A DNA stretch of 64,000 nucleotides. It comes from Candidatus Zhuqueibacterota bacterium (GTDB lineage: Bacteria > BS750m-G25). The notes below the pieces were generated by a model. It had not been told where the DNA came from, did no database searches, and worked only from the letters and a program-made list of their open reading frames with translations. The position numbers and the translations under genes are program-made. The stretch is taken from assembly GCA_016783505.1 (NCBI GenBank), contig JADHWK010000003.1, positions 1 to 64,000 on the forward strand, read 5' to 3'. Positions 34,961 through 43,974 of this stretch are shown here, piece after piece; the stretch's first letter is position 1; each line of letters begins with the position of its first letter.

Positions 34961-35048
34961 GGATCATGAAGACAAGGCTTGTCCCAAACCTTGGAACAGC
35001 ATCTTTACGAACAGAATGAAAATCTACTCTCCTAATAGCGAAGAACCA

Positions 35049-35651
35049 TTAAAATTCCACCTTAGGGGCTTTCTCGGCTCCGGCGACCGCCTCGAAAAAA
35101 ACGGCCCTCTCAAAGCCCAGCATGCCGGCATAAAGAACGGTGGGAAAACTTCTGATTTTCACATTATAGCCCCGAACAGCCTCATTGAACCTGCGCCTTT
35201 CAGTGGCGATCCGGTTTTCCGTCCCCGCCAGTTCGTCCTGAAGGCGGATGAAATTCTGGTTGGCCTTCAGTTCCGGATAGCGTTCCATTACCACCATTAG
35301 ACGGGACAGGGCCGCGCCCAATCCGTCCTGGGCCTGTTGGAACATGGCAAAGGCTTGAGGGTTCTTTAAAATTTCAGGGGTAATCGTCATCTGGCCAACC
35401 TTAGCCCGGGCTTCAGTTACGGCGGTAAAGGTCTCACGCTCGTGTTCCGCATACCCCTTCACCGTCTCTACATAATTAGGGATGAGGTCGAACCGACGCT
35501 GGTATTGGTTCTCCACCTGAGCCCAGGCGCTCTTGACCCCTTCATCCAGGCCCACCAGCCGGTTATAAGTCCCTCTGATTGAGGAGTAGATGATCAGGAT
35601 CAAAAAAATTACAACGATGATCCATACCCATCCCCTTCGCTTTTTTGCCAT
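35049..35651 (-). CDS. LemA family membrane protein
   Basis: This 200-residue LemA-family protein has one N-terminal membrane helix (~9-25, VWIIVVIFLILIIYSS) followed by a long helical periplasmic domain. The signature YNRLVGLDEGVKSAWAQVENQYQRRFDLIPNYVETVKGYAEHE is present, as are RYPELKANQNFIRLQDELAGTENRI and FPTVLYAGMLGF. The function of LemA is not settled; it often accompanies TPM-domain proteins, and one is encoded 2.5 kb away at 38121-38891. The start at 35651 follows GGAGGGAAGAATC; an upstream ATG at 35669 is less likely. Confidence 0.92.
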   Translation of the reverse strand: MAKKRRGWVWIIVVIFLILIIYSSIRGTYNRLVGLDEGVKSAWAQVENQYQRRFDLIPNYVETVKGYAEHERETFTAVTEARAKVGQMTITPEILKNPQAFAMFQQAQDGLGAALSRLMVVMERYPELKANQNFIRLQDELAGTENRIATERRRFNEAVRGYNVKIRSFPTVLYAGMLGFERAVFFEAVAGAEKAPKVEF

Positions 35652-35696
35652 GATTCTTCCCTCCGACAATTCTTACCATTAACTTAACCAAATCAT

Positions 35697-35836
35697 AGCC
35701 ACAAAGTCACTAAGACACAAAGTATTGATGAAATTTAGATTAAGAAAATATTTGCAGAACCATTTTGAAAAACTCGGTTTGTAAAACAAATTTTTTTTAC
35801 TTAGATATTCTTAGTGACTTAGTGTCTTCGTGGCTG
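35697..35836. repeat. MITE-like element with ~20-25 bp inverted ends
   Basis: GCCACAAAGTCACTAAGACA at the left (35698-35720) is the inverted near-copy of the right end (~35805-35834, TTAGTGTCTTCGTGGC). Single copies of the end sequence abut the stops of rplU (54815-54832) and ftsQ (15109-15125). About 80 bp of AT-rich sequence lies between. Confidence 0.6.
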
Positions 35837-35865
35837 ATCTTTATGAATAATTCAGGTTAATCAAG

Positions 35866-36591
35866 TTAATCAAGTTTATCCACCTCAAAGGTCAATTTCC
35901 TGATCTCTTCAAGATACCGATCCAGTAATCTCTCCAACCCATAGCGGTTCATCTTCTTTCCCATCTTCACCGCCAAAAGTTCTTCGAACAGGGAAGCATC
36001 GAGACCAAAATGCTCCGCCACTTTCGTAAGCGTCCCCTCAGTGGTTTCAGGAATTTCTTCGTTCATATAATAGAGCAGGGCTTTAAAAAGGGAGATAAAG
36101 GGACTCACTGAGACGGAAATCAGCTGCAAAAACCCCCGTTTTAGCCCCTTAGTATCCAAAAAAGCCTGCCGGAGTTGGAGCAATTTCCCCTTCATCTCCC
36201 GCTCCAGTTGCAGGCGGATGTGTTCCCGTTTGAAGGCAAGGTCTTTCAAAACGTCTTCACCGTAGACAATTCTGTAAAAACGCTTCATGTTCAAAAATTC
36301 GATGGGATAGCTGTCCATTGAGGATTGGATGTATTCGAGGGTAAGGAAGAGCGGGGTGCTCACCCGGGCACGCTTCCACTTGGCCACCGCTTTGAAGCTT
36401 TTCTCCAGGTCCAGGATACCGGCCTCCGATAGCACGATCAGGAAGTTCAGGTCGGATTTTTTGGGCACGTATTCCCCGCTAGCCCCGCTACCGTGCAGAA
36501 TGATGGACACCAAATCATCCCGGTAAATCTTCTGGAAATCCTTGATGAACTCCTCAAAAATGTCCTCGGGTTTTTTGGGTATTTTTGGCAT
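35866..36591 (-). CDS. Nucleotidyltransferase-domain protein
   Basis: This 241-residue protein has a Pol-beta-type nucleotidyltransferase opening, VSIILHGSGASGEYVPKKSDLNFLIVL (~28-54), with GS and a distal Asp. The normal DxD pair reads DLN, so catalysis is uncertain. The rest is helical and may resemble a HEPN-like or antibiotic-nucleotidyltransferase C-terminal domain. The ATG follows AGGAGGAATATAA. It stands alone between LemA and the HAD gene. No partner or substrate can be named. Confidence 0.7.
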   Translation of the reverse strand: MPKIPKKPEDIFEEFIKDFQKIYRDDLVSIILHGSGASGEYVPKKSDLNFLIVLSEAGILDLEKSFKAVAKWKRARVSTPLFLTLEYIQSSMDSYPIEFLNMKRFYRIVYGEDVLKDLAFKREHIRLQLEREMKGKLLQLRQAFLDTKGLKRGFLQLISVSVSPFISLFKALLYYMNEEIPETTEGTLTKVAEHFGLDASLFEELLAVKMGKKMNRYGLERLLDRYLEEIRKLTFEVDKLD

Positions 36592-36899
36592 TTATATTCC
36601 TCCTGAAAATCTGTTTCCTCCGAAAATAGACCACAGATTAAACGGATAACACCGATTTACACAAATTTTTTACAAAAGGCTGACGCTCCGATGGAGTCCG
36701 ATACTTCGGACTCATACGGAGTTATCGGACCTTAACTCCTATAATTTCTGACTAATGGAGTTAATCCATAAGGATTTTATTTTCTTTCCCTTGAAAATAT
36801 TTTCACCGCAGTAGATCGGAAATGTTCCGAAACCTCGGGACTTTCCGATATATACAGTTCTATTCAATTTGTCTTAAATACCCGAAGACCATTTCGGAT
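36592..36899. repeat. Gap with palindromes, no gene seen
   Basis: It contains GAGTCCGATACTTCGGACTC (36694-36713, a family A variant), related ACGGAGTTATCGGAC copies, and an inverted copy (36632-36670) of the TGTGTAAATCAGTGT repeat near 16108. No coding frame is supported. Confidence 0.6.
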
Positions 36900-37526
36900 C
36901 TACATTTTAATCCCCATTTGCCATAATTGATTAAGGGTATCCTCATAGTTTAAATGATGCAAAACGGAGAAACCAATTTCGCTGGCCGCTTCCACGTTCT
37001 TCTTCTTGTCGTCAATAAAAAGACCCCGCTCCGGCTTCACTTTAAATTTATTCAAACATTTAGCATAAATCCGCCTTTCCGGTTTGCAATATCCCACTTC
37101 AAAAGACAACATCAAATCACTTAAAAAAGAAAGTTTGGGGAAATATTTTTCCTTCAAATAAAGATAATGAATTTCATCAACGTTGGTCAACAAAAAGGTC
37201 TGATAATTCTTCGATAATTTTCCTCCCAGATCAACCATATTTTCGTCGAGGCTGAAGATTTGATTCCACCAATCAAAAAAGGTATCCATGCCTATGGGCA
37301 AATGCAACTTCTGTCTTATATTATCATAAAAAGTCTCTTTTGGAATCTGTCCTTTATCGAAGAGAATTTTTTCAGGTGACATCACCCGTGCGATTTCATC
37401 GGCTGGGGGATCGCTAACCCGCTGAATTTTTTTAAAGAAAATATCGTAATGCACGTTTATAAAAACGTTCCCCAGATCAAAAATAATGGCATTTATATCG
37501 GCTTTGGGTTTTGGATTATGGGTCAT
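36900..37526 (-). CDS. HAD-superfamily hydrolase
   Basis: This 208-residue haloacid-dehalogenase-like phosphatase (subfamily IA) has motif I IIFDLGNVFINVHYD (the nucleophile Asp17 but Gly-Asn rather than Asp at +2, as in the YihX/epoxide-hydrolase-like group), motif II FLLTNVDEIH, motif III Lys in GYCKPERRIY, and motif IV FIDDKKKNVEAA. It probably dephosphorylates a small phosphorylated metabolite; the substrate is unknown. It has no operon partner. Confidence 0.88.
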   Translation of the reverse strand: MTHNPKPKADINAIIFDLGNVFINVHYDIFFKKIQRVSDPPADEIARVMSPEKILFDKGQIPKETFYDNIRQKLHLPIGMDTFFDWWNQIFSLDENMVDLGGKLSKNYQTFLLTNVDEIHYLYLKEKYFPKLSFLSDLMLSFEVGYCKPERRIYAKCLNKFKVKPERGLFIDDKKKNVEAASEIGFSVLHHLNYEDTLNQLWQMGIKM

Positions 37527-37711
37527 CGGATCTTAAATCTTAATTTTATCAACTTTTTTAGAACAACACATAACCTTTCGTCTTTTATCCTAAATCCGGA
37601 AATTTAACACTGAAAACCACTGAATTGTTGATTGTTAATTGCTAATTGTTAAAACCTAGGCTCCAGCATCAATCAGCGATCAAAAATCAGCAATCAGCAA
37701 TCATTACGGTG

Positions 37712-38113
37712 TCATTCGGTGCTTTCCGAGTCTGGGCTATTTATTTTCTTAACTGATACCGTAGTCCCTATTTTTTCAAAGGAAAGTCCGGCTGCTTTGG
37801 TGATCAAGTAGAGGGTATCATCAAAGATAACCTTCTTGACGTGAATGGTTATCTTGCCCGCCTTTTTCACATCCTCACCAAAAACGATACCCTGCTGGCT
37901 CTTCCGGGCCAGGGCGAGAAGAAGTTCGGGAACCGATACGTCATCGGCGTTGATGGTAACATATTCTATCCCATTTTCAACTTCAATCACAACCTGGAGC
38001 GTATCTTTGGATTTTTCAGTTAGGGATAGTTTAGCCTGGGATTCTGAAAAAACCGAAAATGCCAGAATTGATGGGATAATAATTATCCAGATTGTCTTTG
38101 CCATTTCCTGCAC
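37712..38113 (-). CDS. STN (secretin/TonB N-terminal)-like small secreted protein
   Basis: This 133-residue protein has a signal peptide (~1-26, ending SQA) and one short domain: VTINADDVSVPELLLALARKSQQGIVFGEDVKKAGKITIHVKKVIFDDTLYLITKAAGLSFEK. That is the STN/secretin short N-terminal repeat pattern normally found at the start of secretins and TonB-dependent receptors, but no barrel follows. The start is GTG at 38113 or ATG at 38104. It begins 7 bp after the TPM-protein gene, so the two are probably cotranscribed. Confidence 0.7.
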   Translation of the reverse strand: MQEMAKTIWIIIIPSILAFSVFSESQAKLSLTEKSKDTLQVVIEVENGIEYVTINADDVSVPELLLALARKSQQGIVFGEDVKKAGKITIHVKKVIFDDTLYLITKAAGLSFEKIGTTVSVKKINSPDSESTE

Positions 38114-38120
38114 TCAGCGA

Positions 38121-38891
38121 TCAAAAACTCCCACTGGCCCCGCCCCCGCCGGACATCCCCCCACCGAAGCCGCCGAAGCCGCCGCCAAAACCGCCACCCC
38201 CGAAGCCTCCACCAAAACCACCACCCCGGGGCCCACCACCCAGAAACATTCCTAAGAGCAACCATCCGAAAGGGGACCGGGAACGGGTCAAAAGGAAGAT
38301 GAGAAAGATAAAAAACAAAAGTCCGAACAGCCCCTTACCCCTCCCGCCGGGCCGGCTGGCCCGGGGGACGGCCTTTGGTTTTCCTGTCAATGTAACCCTG
38401 GCATCGTCAGCGATAACCTGGGCCAGCGCCAGCATCCCATTATAAAGGCCTTCCCCATAGTGACCATTTCTAAGGAAGGGTAACATATATTCATCCCTGA
38501 TTCCCCCCACCTTGCCGTCCGGGAGGATACCCTCCACACCATAGCCCGTCTCAATGCGAACTTTTCGCTCCTTAAGGGTTAGAAAGATCAAAACCCCCTT
38601 ATCTTCCCCCTTTTTGCCGATCCCCCAGGCCTGATAAAGTTCAGTAGCATACGTGAAGTGATCTAGATCTCCGGTAGTTTCCACCGTGACGAGGACGATA
38701 GTGGTCCCCGTTTTCTGGAGCACCTCTCGGGACAGGCGATCCATCTTTAGTTCAAAGGCAGCCGGAATGATCCCGGCGAAGTCGTTGACCAGTCCTTTAG
38801 GTTTGGGAAATTTCTGTCCCTGGCCGAATCCTACCCGGGTTCCGATAAAAATCAGGAACAAAAGCAGCGCTTTATTGGAAAATTTCATCAT
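38121..38891 (-). CDS. TPM-domain protein with glycine-rich tail
   Basis: This 256-residue protein has a signal peptide (~1-24), a TPM domain (~28-175: GLVNDFAGIIPAAFELKMDRLSREV, TTIVLVTVETTG, WGIGKKGEDKGVLIFLTLKERKVRIETGYGVEGILPDGKVGGI), a membrane helix (~190-206) and a C-terminal tail of about 50 residues that is mostly Gly and Phe. TPM proteins of this kind (YgcG-like) commonly neighbour LemA; here LemA lies 2.5 kb downstream. They have been linked to photosystem repair in plants and acid phosphatase activity, but the bacterial function is unclear. Confidence 0.9.
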   Translation of the reverse strand: MMKFSNKALLLFLIFIGTRVGFGQGQKFPKPKGLVNDFAGIIPAAFELKMDRLSREVLQKTGTTIVLVTVETTGDLDHFTYATELYQAWGIGKKGEDKGVLIFLTLKERKVRIETGYGVEGILPDGKVGGIRDEYMLPFLRNGHYGEGLYNGMLALAQVIADDARVTLTGKPKAVPRASRPGGRGKGLFGLLFFIFLIFLLTRSRSPFGWLLLGMFLGGGPRGGGFGGGFGGGGFGGGFGGFGGGMSGGGGASGSF

Positions 38892-38933
38892 AGCATAAAT
38901 ATAATATTTTTTCTTTTAAAGTCAATGTTTTTC

Positions 38934-38972
38934 TTTAAAAAAAGCCATAGCAGTATTGCCCACTATGGCTTT
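38934..38972 (-). terminator. Rho-independent terminator
   Basis: AAAGCCATAG (38941-38950) pairs with CTATGGCTTT (38963-38972); on the minus strand a T-run follows. It closes the transcript of the 38999-39988 gene. Confidence 0.85.
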
Positions 38973-38998
38973 GAATGTGAAGGTTATAATAGGCCCGT

Positions 38999-39988
38999 TC
39001 AGTTCTGCTTATTTTCTGACAATCTTTCCCTCCTGGTTCTTTTCACCTCCTGGATGACGTGTTGCACCACCTTCTTGGTGGGGACAAAGATATTGAAACT
39101 GAGCCTTATCTCCAGGTCGGCTATCCCCTTAAAGCTGCTTTGATACCGGATGCCCGTATCCGTGGACAACCAATCGGTGATAAAATAGCGGATCCCGCCC
39201 AGACCCAGGTAAATCTGTTTGACATCCACCAGGGTATCTTCAACATTGTACTGCAAGTGGGGAACCAACGTCACCTCAAACATATATCGGGTGGTGGGAT
39301 TGGCATCAATGGTGAGGCCGGCAAACCCGCCTATCAGATTTTGCTGCCTTTCGGTGGGTTCCTCTTTGGTTGACCAATCATAAAATTGGGTATTTACCCC
39401 CTTGACCCTGACATCAGTAAGGCTTACCCCACCGTGAAAGCCCACCGGACCCAGATATTCACTCACAACCCCATACAGGGTGGTAAAACGGGTATCGTAG
39501 CCGATATGGATGATTCCATTTTTTGCAAATTCGTCATTAGCCCTCAGATAGTCCCCCGCAGCCACAATTCCATTCCAACCCCCTTTCCAGCCATTGGTGT
39601 TAAATCCCCCGGTAGTCTGCAGAAACACAGCAGCGATAGGAAACCATTCCCAGCCGAATAGCTCCTCGGGCAAGAGCTGCATCTTAAACCCCGAGGTTGG
39701 GATAGAGGTTGAGCCGGCGGTGATGTTGTTGGCCAACCTGCTGGTAGTGATCTGAACCTCGGCCACGTTCCCCAGACCGATGCCGATGTTATGCAGAAAT
39801 GAGCCGTCCATATTCACCCCGAAGGCGCTGCCGGCGGTCAGATCAACGTCCATGGCCCGCAACACCTTAGCGGTGGGGCTGATGAAAAGCCGGGACGGAC
39901 CGCTCAATTCCTGGGCGTAGGCCGCCAGACCATAAAAACACAGGCAACCCAAGATCACCCATCTCCATCTTTTGGAATTCTTAATCAT
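38999..39988 (-). CDS. Hypothetical outer-membrane beta-barrel protein
   Basis: This ~329-residue protein has a signal peptide (~8-26, cleavage near AYAQ) and repeated amphipathic strands (VDLTAGSAFGVNMDG, GFKMQLLPEELFG, GVSLTDVRVKGV, YMFEVTLVPHLQYN, DWLSTDTGIRYQSSF). It is probably an outer-membrane barrel with a charged C-terminal tail of about 30 residues (VQHVIQEVKRTRRERLSENKQ). The start at 39988 follows GGAGGGAAAA. I do not recognise the family. It lies after the lipoprotein and serpin genes on the same strand. Confidence 0.7.
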   Translation of the reverse strand: MIKNSKRWRWVILGCLCFYGLAAYAQELSGPSRLFISPTAKVLRAMDVDLTAGSAFGVNMDGSFLHNIGIGLGNVAEVQITTSRLANNITAGSTSIPTSGFKMQLLPEELFGWEWFPIAAVFLQTTGGFNTNGWKGGWNGIVAAGDYLRANDEFAKNGIIHIGYDTRFTTLYGVVSEYLGPVGFHGGVSLTDVRVKGVNTQFYDWSTKEEPTERQQNLIGGFAGLTIDANPTTRYMFEVTLVPHLQYNVEDTLVDVKQIYLGLGGIRYFITDWLSTDTGIRYQSSFKGIADLEIRLSFNIFVPTKKVVQHVIQEVKRTRRERLSENKQN

Positions 39989-40047
39989 TTTTCCCTCCAT
40001 TTTTAGTTATTCATTACAGACTTTTTACAGTTGGCGCTCCACTCCAA

Positions 40048-40938
40048 TTATTCCCCCAGAATAACCCCCCATTCTACCACAGTAAATCCCTGACGGATAA
40101 AAGAATCTGTGGGGGGCTCAGGCATTTCAACTGGAATGTCCTTCGTTTCAATATAAAACCAATATCGTAAAATCGAATCTGGGTTTGGTGTGATGTCCAG
40201 GGCGATGATACTATCCAGAACCGATCTGTTTTGGGGATAAACGAGATAAAAGTCAGCTTCGGGCAGATTAGGCATCCAATACTCAATAAAGTCGTTACTT
40301 TCCCCTTCATTGAAACCCAACTCAATAAGCTTCTCATCAAACCAGGGACCGAGATCCTCCCGTGCAACACACCATCCTTCTTCAGTGTGGGGAACTGCGG
40401 CCATCTGGGCTTCGTAGAAAAGGTAATCGTATTGACCGTCAATCTTTCCTCCTGGTTGAACCCAAATGGACCAACTACCTGCATAGTGCGGTTCTGATTG
40501 TATGACCGCACCGGGGACCTTAAAGTCCAGCCTTACAGTAATCCGCATCGTCACAGAAGGATAAAGATAAATATTTGGTTTTCTAATATTTCCCTCCACC
40601 TGAATATTAGGGACACAAGTAACTTCTCCACTTTTTACTTGTACATTCCTGAGAGTATCTGCCCAAATTAACGGTGTGGATATCATCACATCATAGCTTC
40701 CTGGGTATAATTCCTCAATGACGTAATTTCCCAAGCTATCCGTGGAATCGGAGGCGATTCTTTGCCCTTCTTGCCAGGCATCTACCTGAATGTCTCTTAA
40801 TCCCTGTGTAGAATCAGCGGCGGAGACGACCCGACCTTGAATAGAACCCGTCTCGTCCCCTTCAGTTGGTTGCTTTTCCCCGCAACCCATCCAAAGAATA
40901 AGACCGATCCCTAACAGAACAGAAAAAAACTTTAACAT
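40048..40938 (-). CDS. Lipoprotein with carboxypeptidase-regulatory-like domain
   Basis: This ~296-residue protein has a lipoprotein signal (MLKFFSVLLGIGLILWMGCGE; lipobox WMGC). It continues with a beta-sandwich of the carboxypeptidase regulatory-like type (GSIQGRVVSAADSTQGLRDIQVDAW, TDSLGNYVIEELYPGSYDVMIS). The C-terminal part (PNIYLYPSVTMRITVRLDF ... YPQNRSVLDSIIALDITPNPDSILRYWFYIE) resembles secreted proteins annotated only as hypothetical. The start at 40938 follows GGAAGGGGA. It begins 38 bp after the serpin gene and may be cotranscribed with it. Confidence 0.75.
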   Translation of the reverse strand: MLKFFSVLLGIGLILWMGCGEKQPTEGDETGSIQGRVVSAADSTQGLRDIQVDAWQEGQRIASDSTDSLGNYVIEELYPGSYDVMISTPLIWADTLRNVQVKSGEVTCVPNIQVEGNIRKPNIYLYPSVTMRITVRLDFKVPGAVIQSEPHYAGSWSIWVQPGGKIDGQYDYLFYEAQMAAVPHTEEGWCVAREDLGPWFDEKLIELGFNEGESNDFIEYWMPNLPEADFYLVYPQNRSVLDSIIALDITPNPDSILRYWFYIETKDIPVEMPEPPTDSFIRQGFTVVEWGVILGE

Positions 40939-40976
40939 TCCCCTTCCTTTTCTGACTTTTGACCTTGTTCTCTTTC

Positions 40977-42215
40977 TCACCCTACATTCGGCTCCACAAT
41001 TTTCCCTATAAATAGTAATGTTTGGGAATGATTTTCTCGGATCACAAATACAAAGGGGCGATCTACGCGCATGAAAATAATATTTCTCGGCCCAACAGAC
41101 GTTCTCTCTATCGCAACAACAGTAACTGCAGCAGCTTCGGTTCCTTCTTCGTTTACTTCTACAAATGTTTTATGCTTCACGTAGCTAATAAATAAACCAC
41201 CTGGTTTATACATTTTTGTAAAATCCGCTTGATTGGGATTGAAGGCGATTTCCATTCCCAATGTCTCCAACACGTCATTCAAAGTCAATTCATATTCGAG
41301 TGTGAACTTTGGAAAGAACAAGTTTACTGACCGCATAGAGAAACTATTTATCCAATAATCCCAATTCTCCTGACTGAACTTCGCTATCATTGAATCTATA
41401 TCAGTTTGCGGGTTTGGAAGAAAAATCATCATACTAAACCCGGCATCACCATAAGGTAAATCAATAGCTCGAAAATCAGCATTTGAGAAATAGTTAAAAT
41501 CACCCTCCAGCGTCATTATTTTGCACGACTTTTGGGAACCATCGGGCAAAGTAAACCAATCATCTTGCGTCAGGTCTTCATCAAATTCGTAAGTCCAGGT
41601 GCCTTTAAAATAAATAGCATTAATCAGAAACATAACTGTTAAAGGATCAATATGATCAACGATTTCTTCAATCTTTCCATTGGTCTTTTCATCAACCCAC
41701 TGATTAATGATGTCGGAAGCATTGGGATCGTTAAAATTCAAGCCTCTTACTTCTGCATTGAAATAGGTTCTATTGAGGTTGATGAATTCCTCTTCAAAAG
41801 CCATTTCCTGACGGTACCAGATGGAATTGGCAATTTGAAATGTTACTTCGGGATCGAGCTGAGTTAATAATTCGATCAAACTTTTGTAGGATTGATTGAT
41901 TTCTTCTGTTGTCATACCACCCAGCTCAAGGGTTTCTTCCATCGCTTCTTTAGTTGTACCATTGGCCCCGTTGTAAGTCATTCCCAACGCCATCGAAACA
42001 CTTAACGGAGAGATAAAAACATTTTTATCCTCTTCCTCTTTAATAATCTCCTTGAAAAGTTTGAGCCCGAATTTGTTGTCCGATTCCACCAAACGCTTTT
42101 CGGCTACAGTTAATTCATGTGGAGTTCTGTCGGTAGGTGAAACGGGATGCTTTGTGCATCGCATAAACCCAATGCAGATACAAAGTACAAGGGAGAAATT
42201 CAATGTTTTAATCAT
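40977..42215 (-). CDS. Serpin-family protease inhibitor, lipoprotein
   Basis: This 412-residue serpin has a lipoprotein-type signal (ICIGFMRC, Cys20). Family motifs are present: NVFISPLSVSMALGMTYNGANG, NAIYFKGTW, and the C-terminal RPFVFVIRENHSQTLLFIGKI. The hinge of the reactive loop, EEGTEAAAVTV, keeps small residues at P12-P10, which fits an inhibitory serpin; counting from P17 puts P1-P1' at about Thr-Ser (next to Arg). As a surface-anchored inhibitor it would trap host or competitor proteases, or a periplasmic one. A sigma-54-like site lies about 100 bp upstream. Serpins are patchy in bacteria. Confidence 0.95.
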   Translation of the reverse strand: MIKTLNFSLVLCICIGFMRCTKHPVSPTDRTPHELTVAEKRLVESDNKFGLKLFKEIIKEEEDKNVFISPLSVSMALGMTYNGANGTTKEAMEETLELGGMTTEEINQSYKSLIELLTQLDPEVTFQIANSIWYRQEMAFEEEFINLNRTYFNAEVRGLNFNDPNASDIINQWVDEKTNGKIEEIVDHIDPLTVMFLINAIYFKGTWTYEFDEDLTQDDWFTLPDGSQKSCKIMTLEGDFNYFSNADFRAIDLPYGDAGFSMMIFLPNPQTDIDSMIAKFSQENWDYWINSFSMRSVNLFFPKFTLEYELTLNDVLETLGMEIAFNPNQADFTKMYKPGGLFISYVKHKTFVEVNEEGTEAAAVTVVAIERTSVGPRNIIFMRVDRPFVFVIRENHSQTLLFIGKIVEPNVG

Positions 42216-42657
42216 AATGCAACTCCTATCGCTAGCTACCAGTTTATTTCAAATCCCAATGCCCATTTGTCAGTGTGGAAGATATCTCCCAGGGATCGGC
42301 ATTTTATAATTAACTTTTGCCAAAATTATGCCAAATTTCGAATTACAGAAAAGGGTTGAAGGAAAAGATTAAGGAAGGTAACAGTTCACCACAATATCCT
42401 ATTTCTGAATCTTTTGGTCTTTGTCAAAGTTCCCCTTTTGAATCCCCCCTTACTCCCCCCTTTAATAAAGGGGGGCTGGGGGGGATTTAGTGGGGAAACG
42501 AAATAGAGCCAAATTTACAAATCATCATATTCGTTCTTCTTTGGGCCTGGTTGACTTGTTGTGAAGGGATCCCGATATTTCGGGAGTGGCTGAACTGTTA
42601 CTAAGGGGGGAAATCTATCAGATTTCTGAGGGGGGTTATCAAATATCTGAGGGGCGG
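42216..42657. other. Gap upstream of serpin with long hairpin
   Basis: No gene is visible. A large inverted repeat lies at ~42440-42490 (AATCCCCCCTT ... CCCCCCTTT / AAAGGGGGG ... GGGGGGATT). A family A palindrome lies at 42570-42585. Repeated CTGAGGGG units (42590-42655) adjoin the next gene. Confidence 0.6.
42318..42333 (-). promoter_or_regulatory. Candidate sigma-54 promoter upstream of the serpin gene
   Basis: The minus strand reads TGGCAT, five bases, TGGCA, against the consensus TGGCAC-N5-TTGCA. The invariant GG and GC are kept with correct spacing, but one base of the -12 element differs. It is about 103 bp before the serpin ATG. Confidence 0.4.
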
Positions 42658-43710
42658 TTAGAAATGATATTCCATACCGATGAAAGCGAGCCTTTTCTCA
42701 TAAAACCTATTTCGGTATAGGGATTCATTTCGCAACCATCGTATCCGTAGCAGGGCTGATAGTTTTTGGGAAAGGTCTTGTGACAACTCGAGGACAAAGA
42801 TATTATCCTCCCTGCTTTCAGTATCCAGGTTAAGGAGCAGAAGTTGGTCAATGGGATCGAGGTAGGTCTTTAATTGCATGGCGGAATAGAACCTGATCAT
42901 CAAATTAGGGGTTAGGTTTTTGGCAAATAGGAGAAAAACATGGTGCCTTTGGTATGAATACCCAAGACTGTTAGAACGGTCGTTCTCAAAGGAATAACTC
43001 AATCTTAAAAGAAGTCCCCGGTAGTACTCCAGGGAAAAAGATGCAAGATAGATCTTGTCAACCTGGTGCCTGCCGGAACCCAAAGCATTCCGCTGAAAAA
43101 ATGGTCTGTCCAAATCCATCTTAACTCCAAACGTCAACTTTTTGAAAAGCCTTTTGGTCAATGAAAATCCCATGGCAGTTGAGGAGTAGTTGAAGAATTC
43201 ATTAGCAGGACAGGAGAGGAAAGAATAGCGGGCGGTCACCTCCCCCCGAATGCCCTTGAGAAGTAAAAATCCCCAAAACAGCTCCCCGTGACCCAGCCAG
43301 TAGTCCCTTTGGTCATCGCCGTAGTTCTTATTTCGCAACCTACCCCCCGCCCCCAGGACCCCCCCCTGTCTTAACCGGTGCACTCCCATTCCTTCCATTT
43401 CGTGGACAAACCGCGTTTCAAGGGGATTTCCCATATAAAGACGGTAGCCGCCCCGATAGTTCAAATTTAAAGATAGATCACTCTTGATCGCCGTTTTCTT
43501 ACCAAGGCTAACTAATAACCCAGCAACCCCATCACTAGTGGTCATGTCAGGATCCTCAAAGATATTATTGTCATATCCAGCAATCACTTGCAACTTAGCC
43601 TTGAGCTTGGCATCCTGTCCAAGGGCCATAGGGAAATATAGGGATAAAAAAATGGGTGCACTCAGCAAGGGCATCCACAAGGCAAATCCCTTTCGCCGTA
43701 GATTTTCCAT
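42658..43710 (-). CDS. Hypothetical outer-membrane beta-barrel protein
   Basis: This 350-residue protein has a signal peptide (~8-31, cleavage near ALGQDA) and continuous amphipathic strands. The first (KLQVIAGYDNNIFEDPD) is a common opening of outer-membrane barrels, and the last (RLAFIGMEYHF) ends in the aromatic typical of barrel insertion signals. Strands such as LLLRLSYSFENDRSNSLGYSYQRH and SALLRIRWLRNESL are clear. I do not recognise a specific family. It is followed by repeats and then the serpin. Confidence 0.75.
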   Translation of the reverse strand: MENLRRKGFALWMPLLSAPIFLSLYFPMALGQDAKLKAKLQVIAGYDNNIFEDPDMTTSDGVAGLLVSLGKKTAIKSDLSLNLNYRGGYRLYMGNPLETRFVHEMEGMGVHRLRQGGVLGAGGRLRNKNYGDDQRDYWLGHGELFWGFLLLKGIRGEVTARYSFLSCPANEFFNYSSTAMGFSLTKRLFKKLTFGVKMDLDRPFFQRNALGSGRHQVDKIYLASFSLEYYRGLLLRLSYSFENDRSNSLGYSYQRHHVFLLFAKNLTPNLMIRFYSAMQLKTYLDPIDQLLLLNLDTESREDNIFVLELSQDLSQKLSALLRIRWLRNESLYRNRFYEKRLAFIGMEYHF

Positions 43711-43974
43711 ATAATTTCTGTTTTACTTTTTAGTCAGCTAAAAACGAATGGGACAAATTAACAGATTCTATCTAAAAAACTGTAACTGTTTGGCCATCTG
43801 AAGTTAAAAGACGGCAGAGGGGCTGCGGAGCAGAGGGGAAAAATCCCTTTTTACTCTTCACTCTTGCTCCTCTGCTCCCCTGCACCCTTGCCCTTCCATT
43901 TTGATCAGTCGGGCGCCTGACCGATACTTTCCCATTCGTTACTAACTTCACATAACTAAACTGGTATAAAGAAG
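43711..43974. repeat. Gap with family B palindrome
   Basis: It contains GCAGAGGGGC and its inverted CTCTGCTCCCCTGC (43810-43890), and the family B palindrome TCAGTCGGGCGCCTGACCGA at 43905-43924. No gene is present. Confidence 0.65.

Noticed and set aside
38092-38445. Plus-strand ORF rich in proline opposite the TPM gene
   Set aside because: It is the complement of the Gly-rich tail of the TPM protein; the minus-strand frame has a signal peptide and a recognisable domain.
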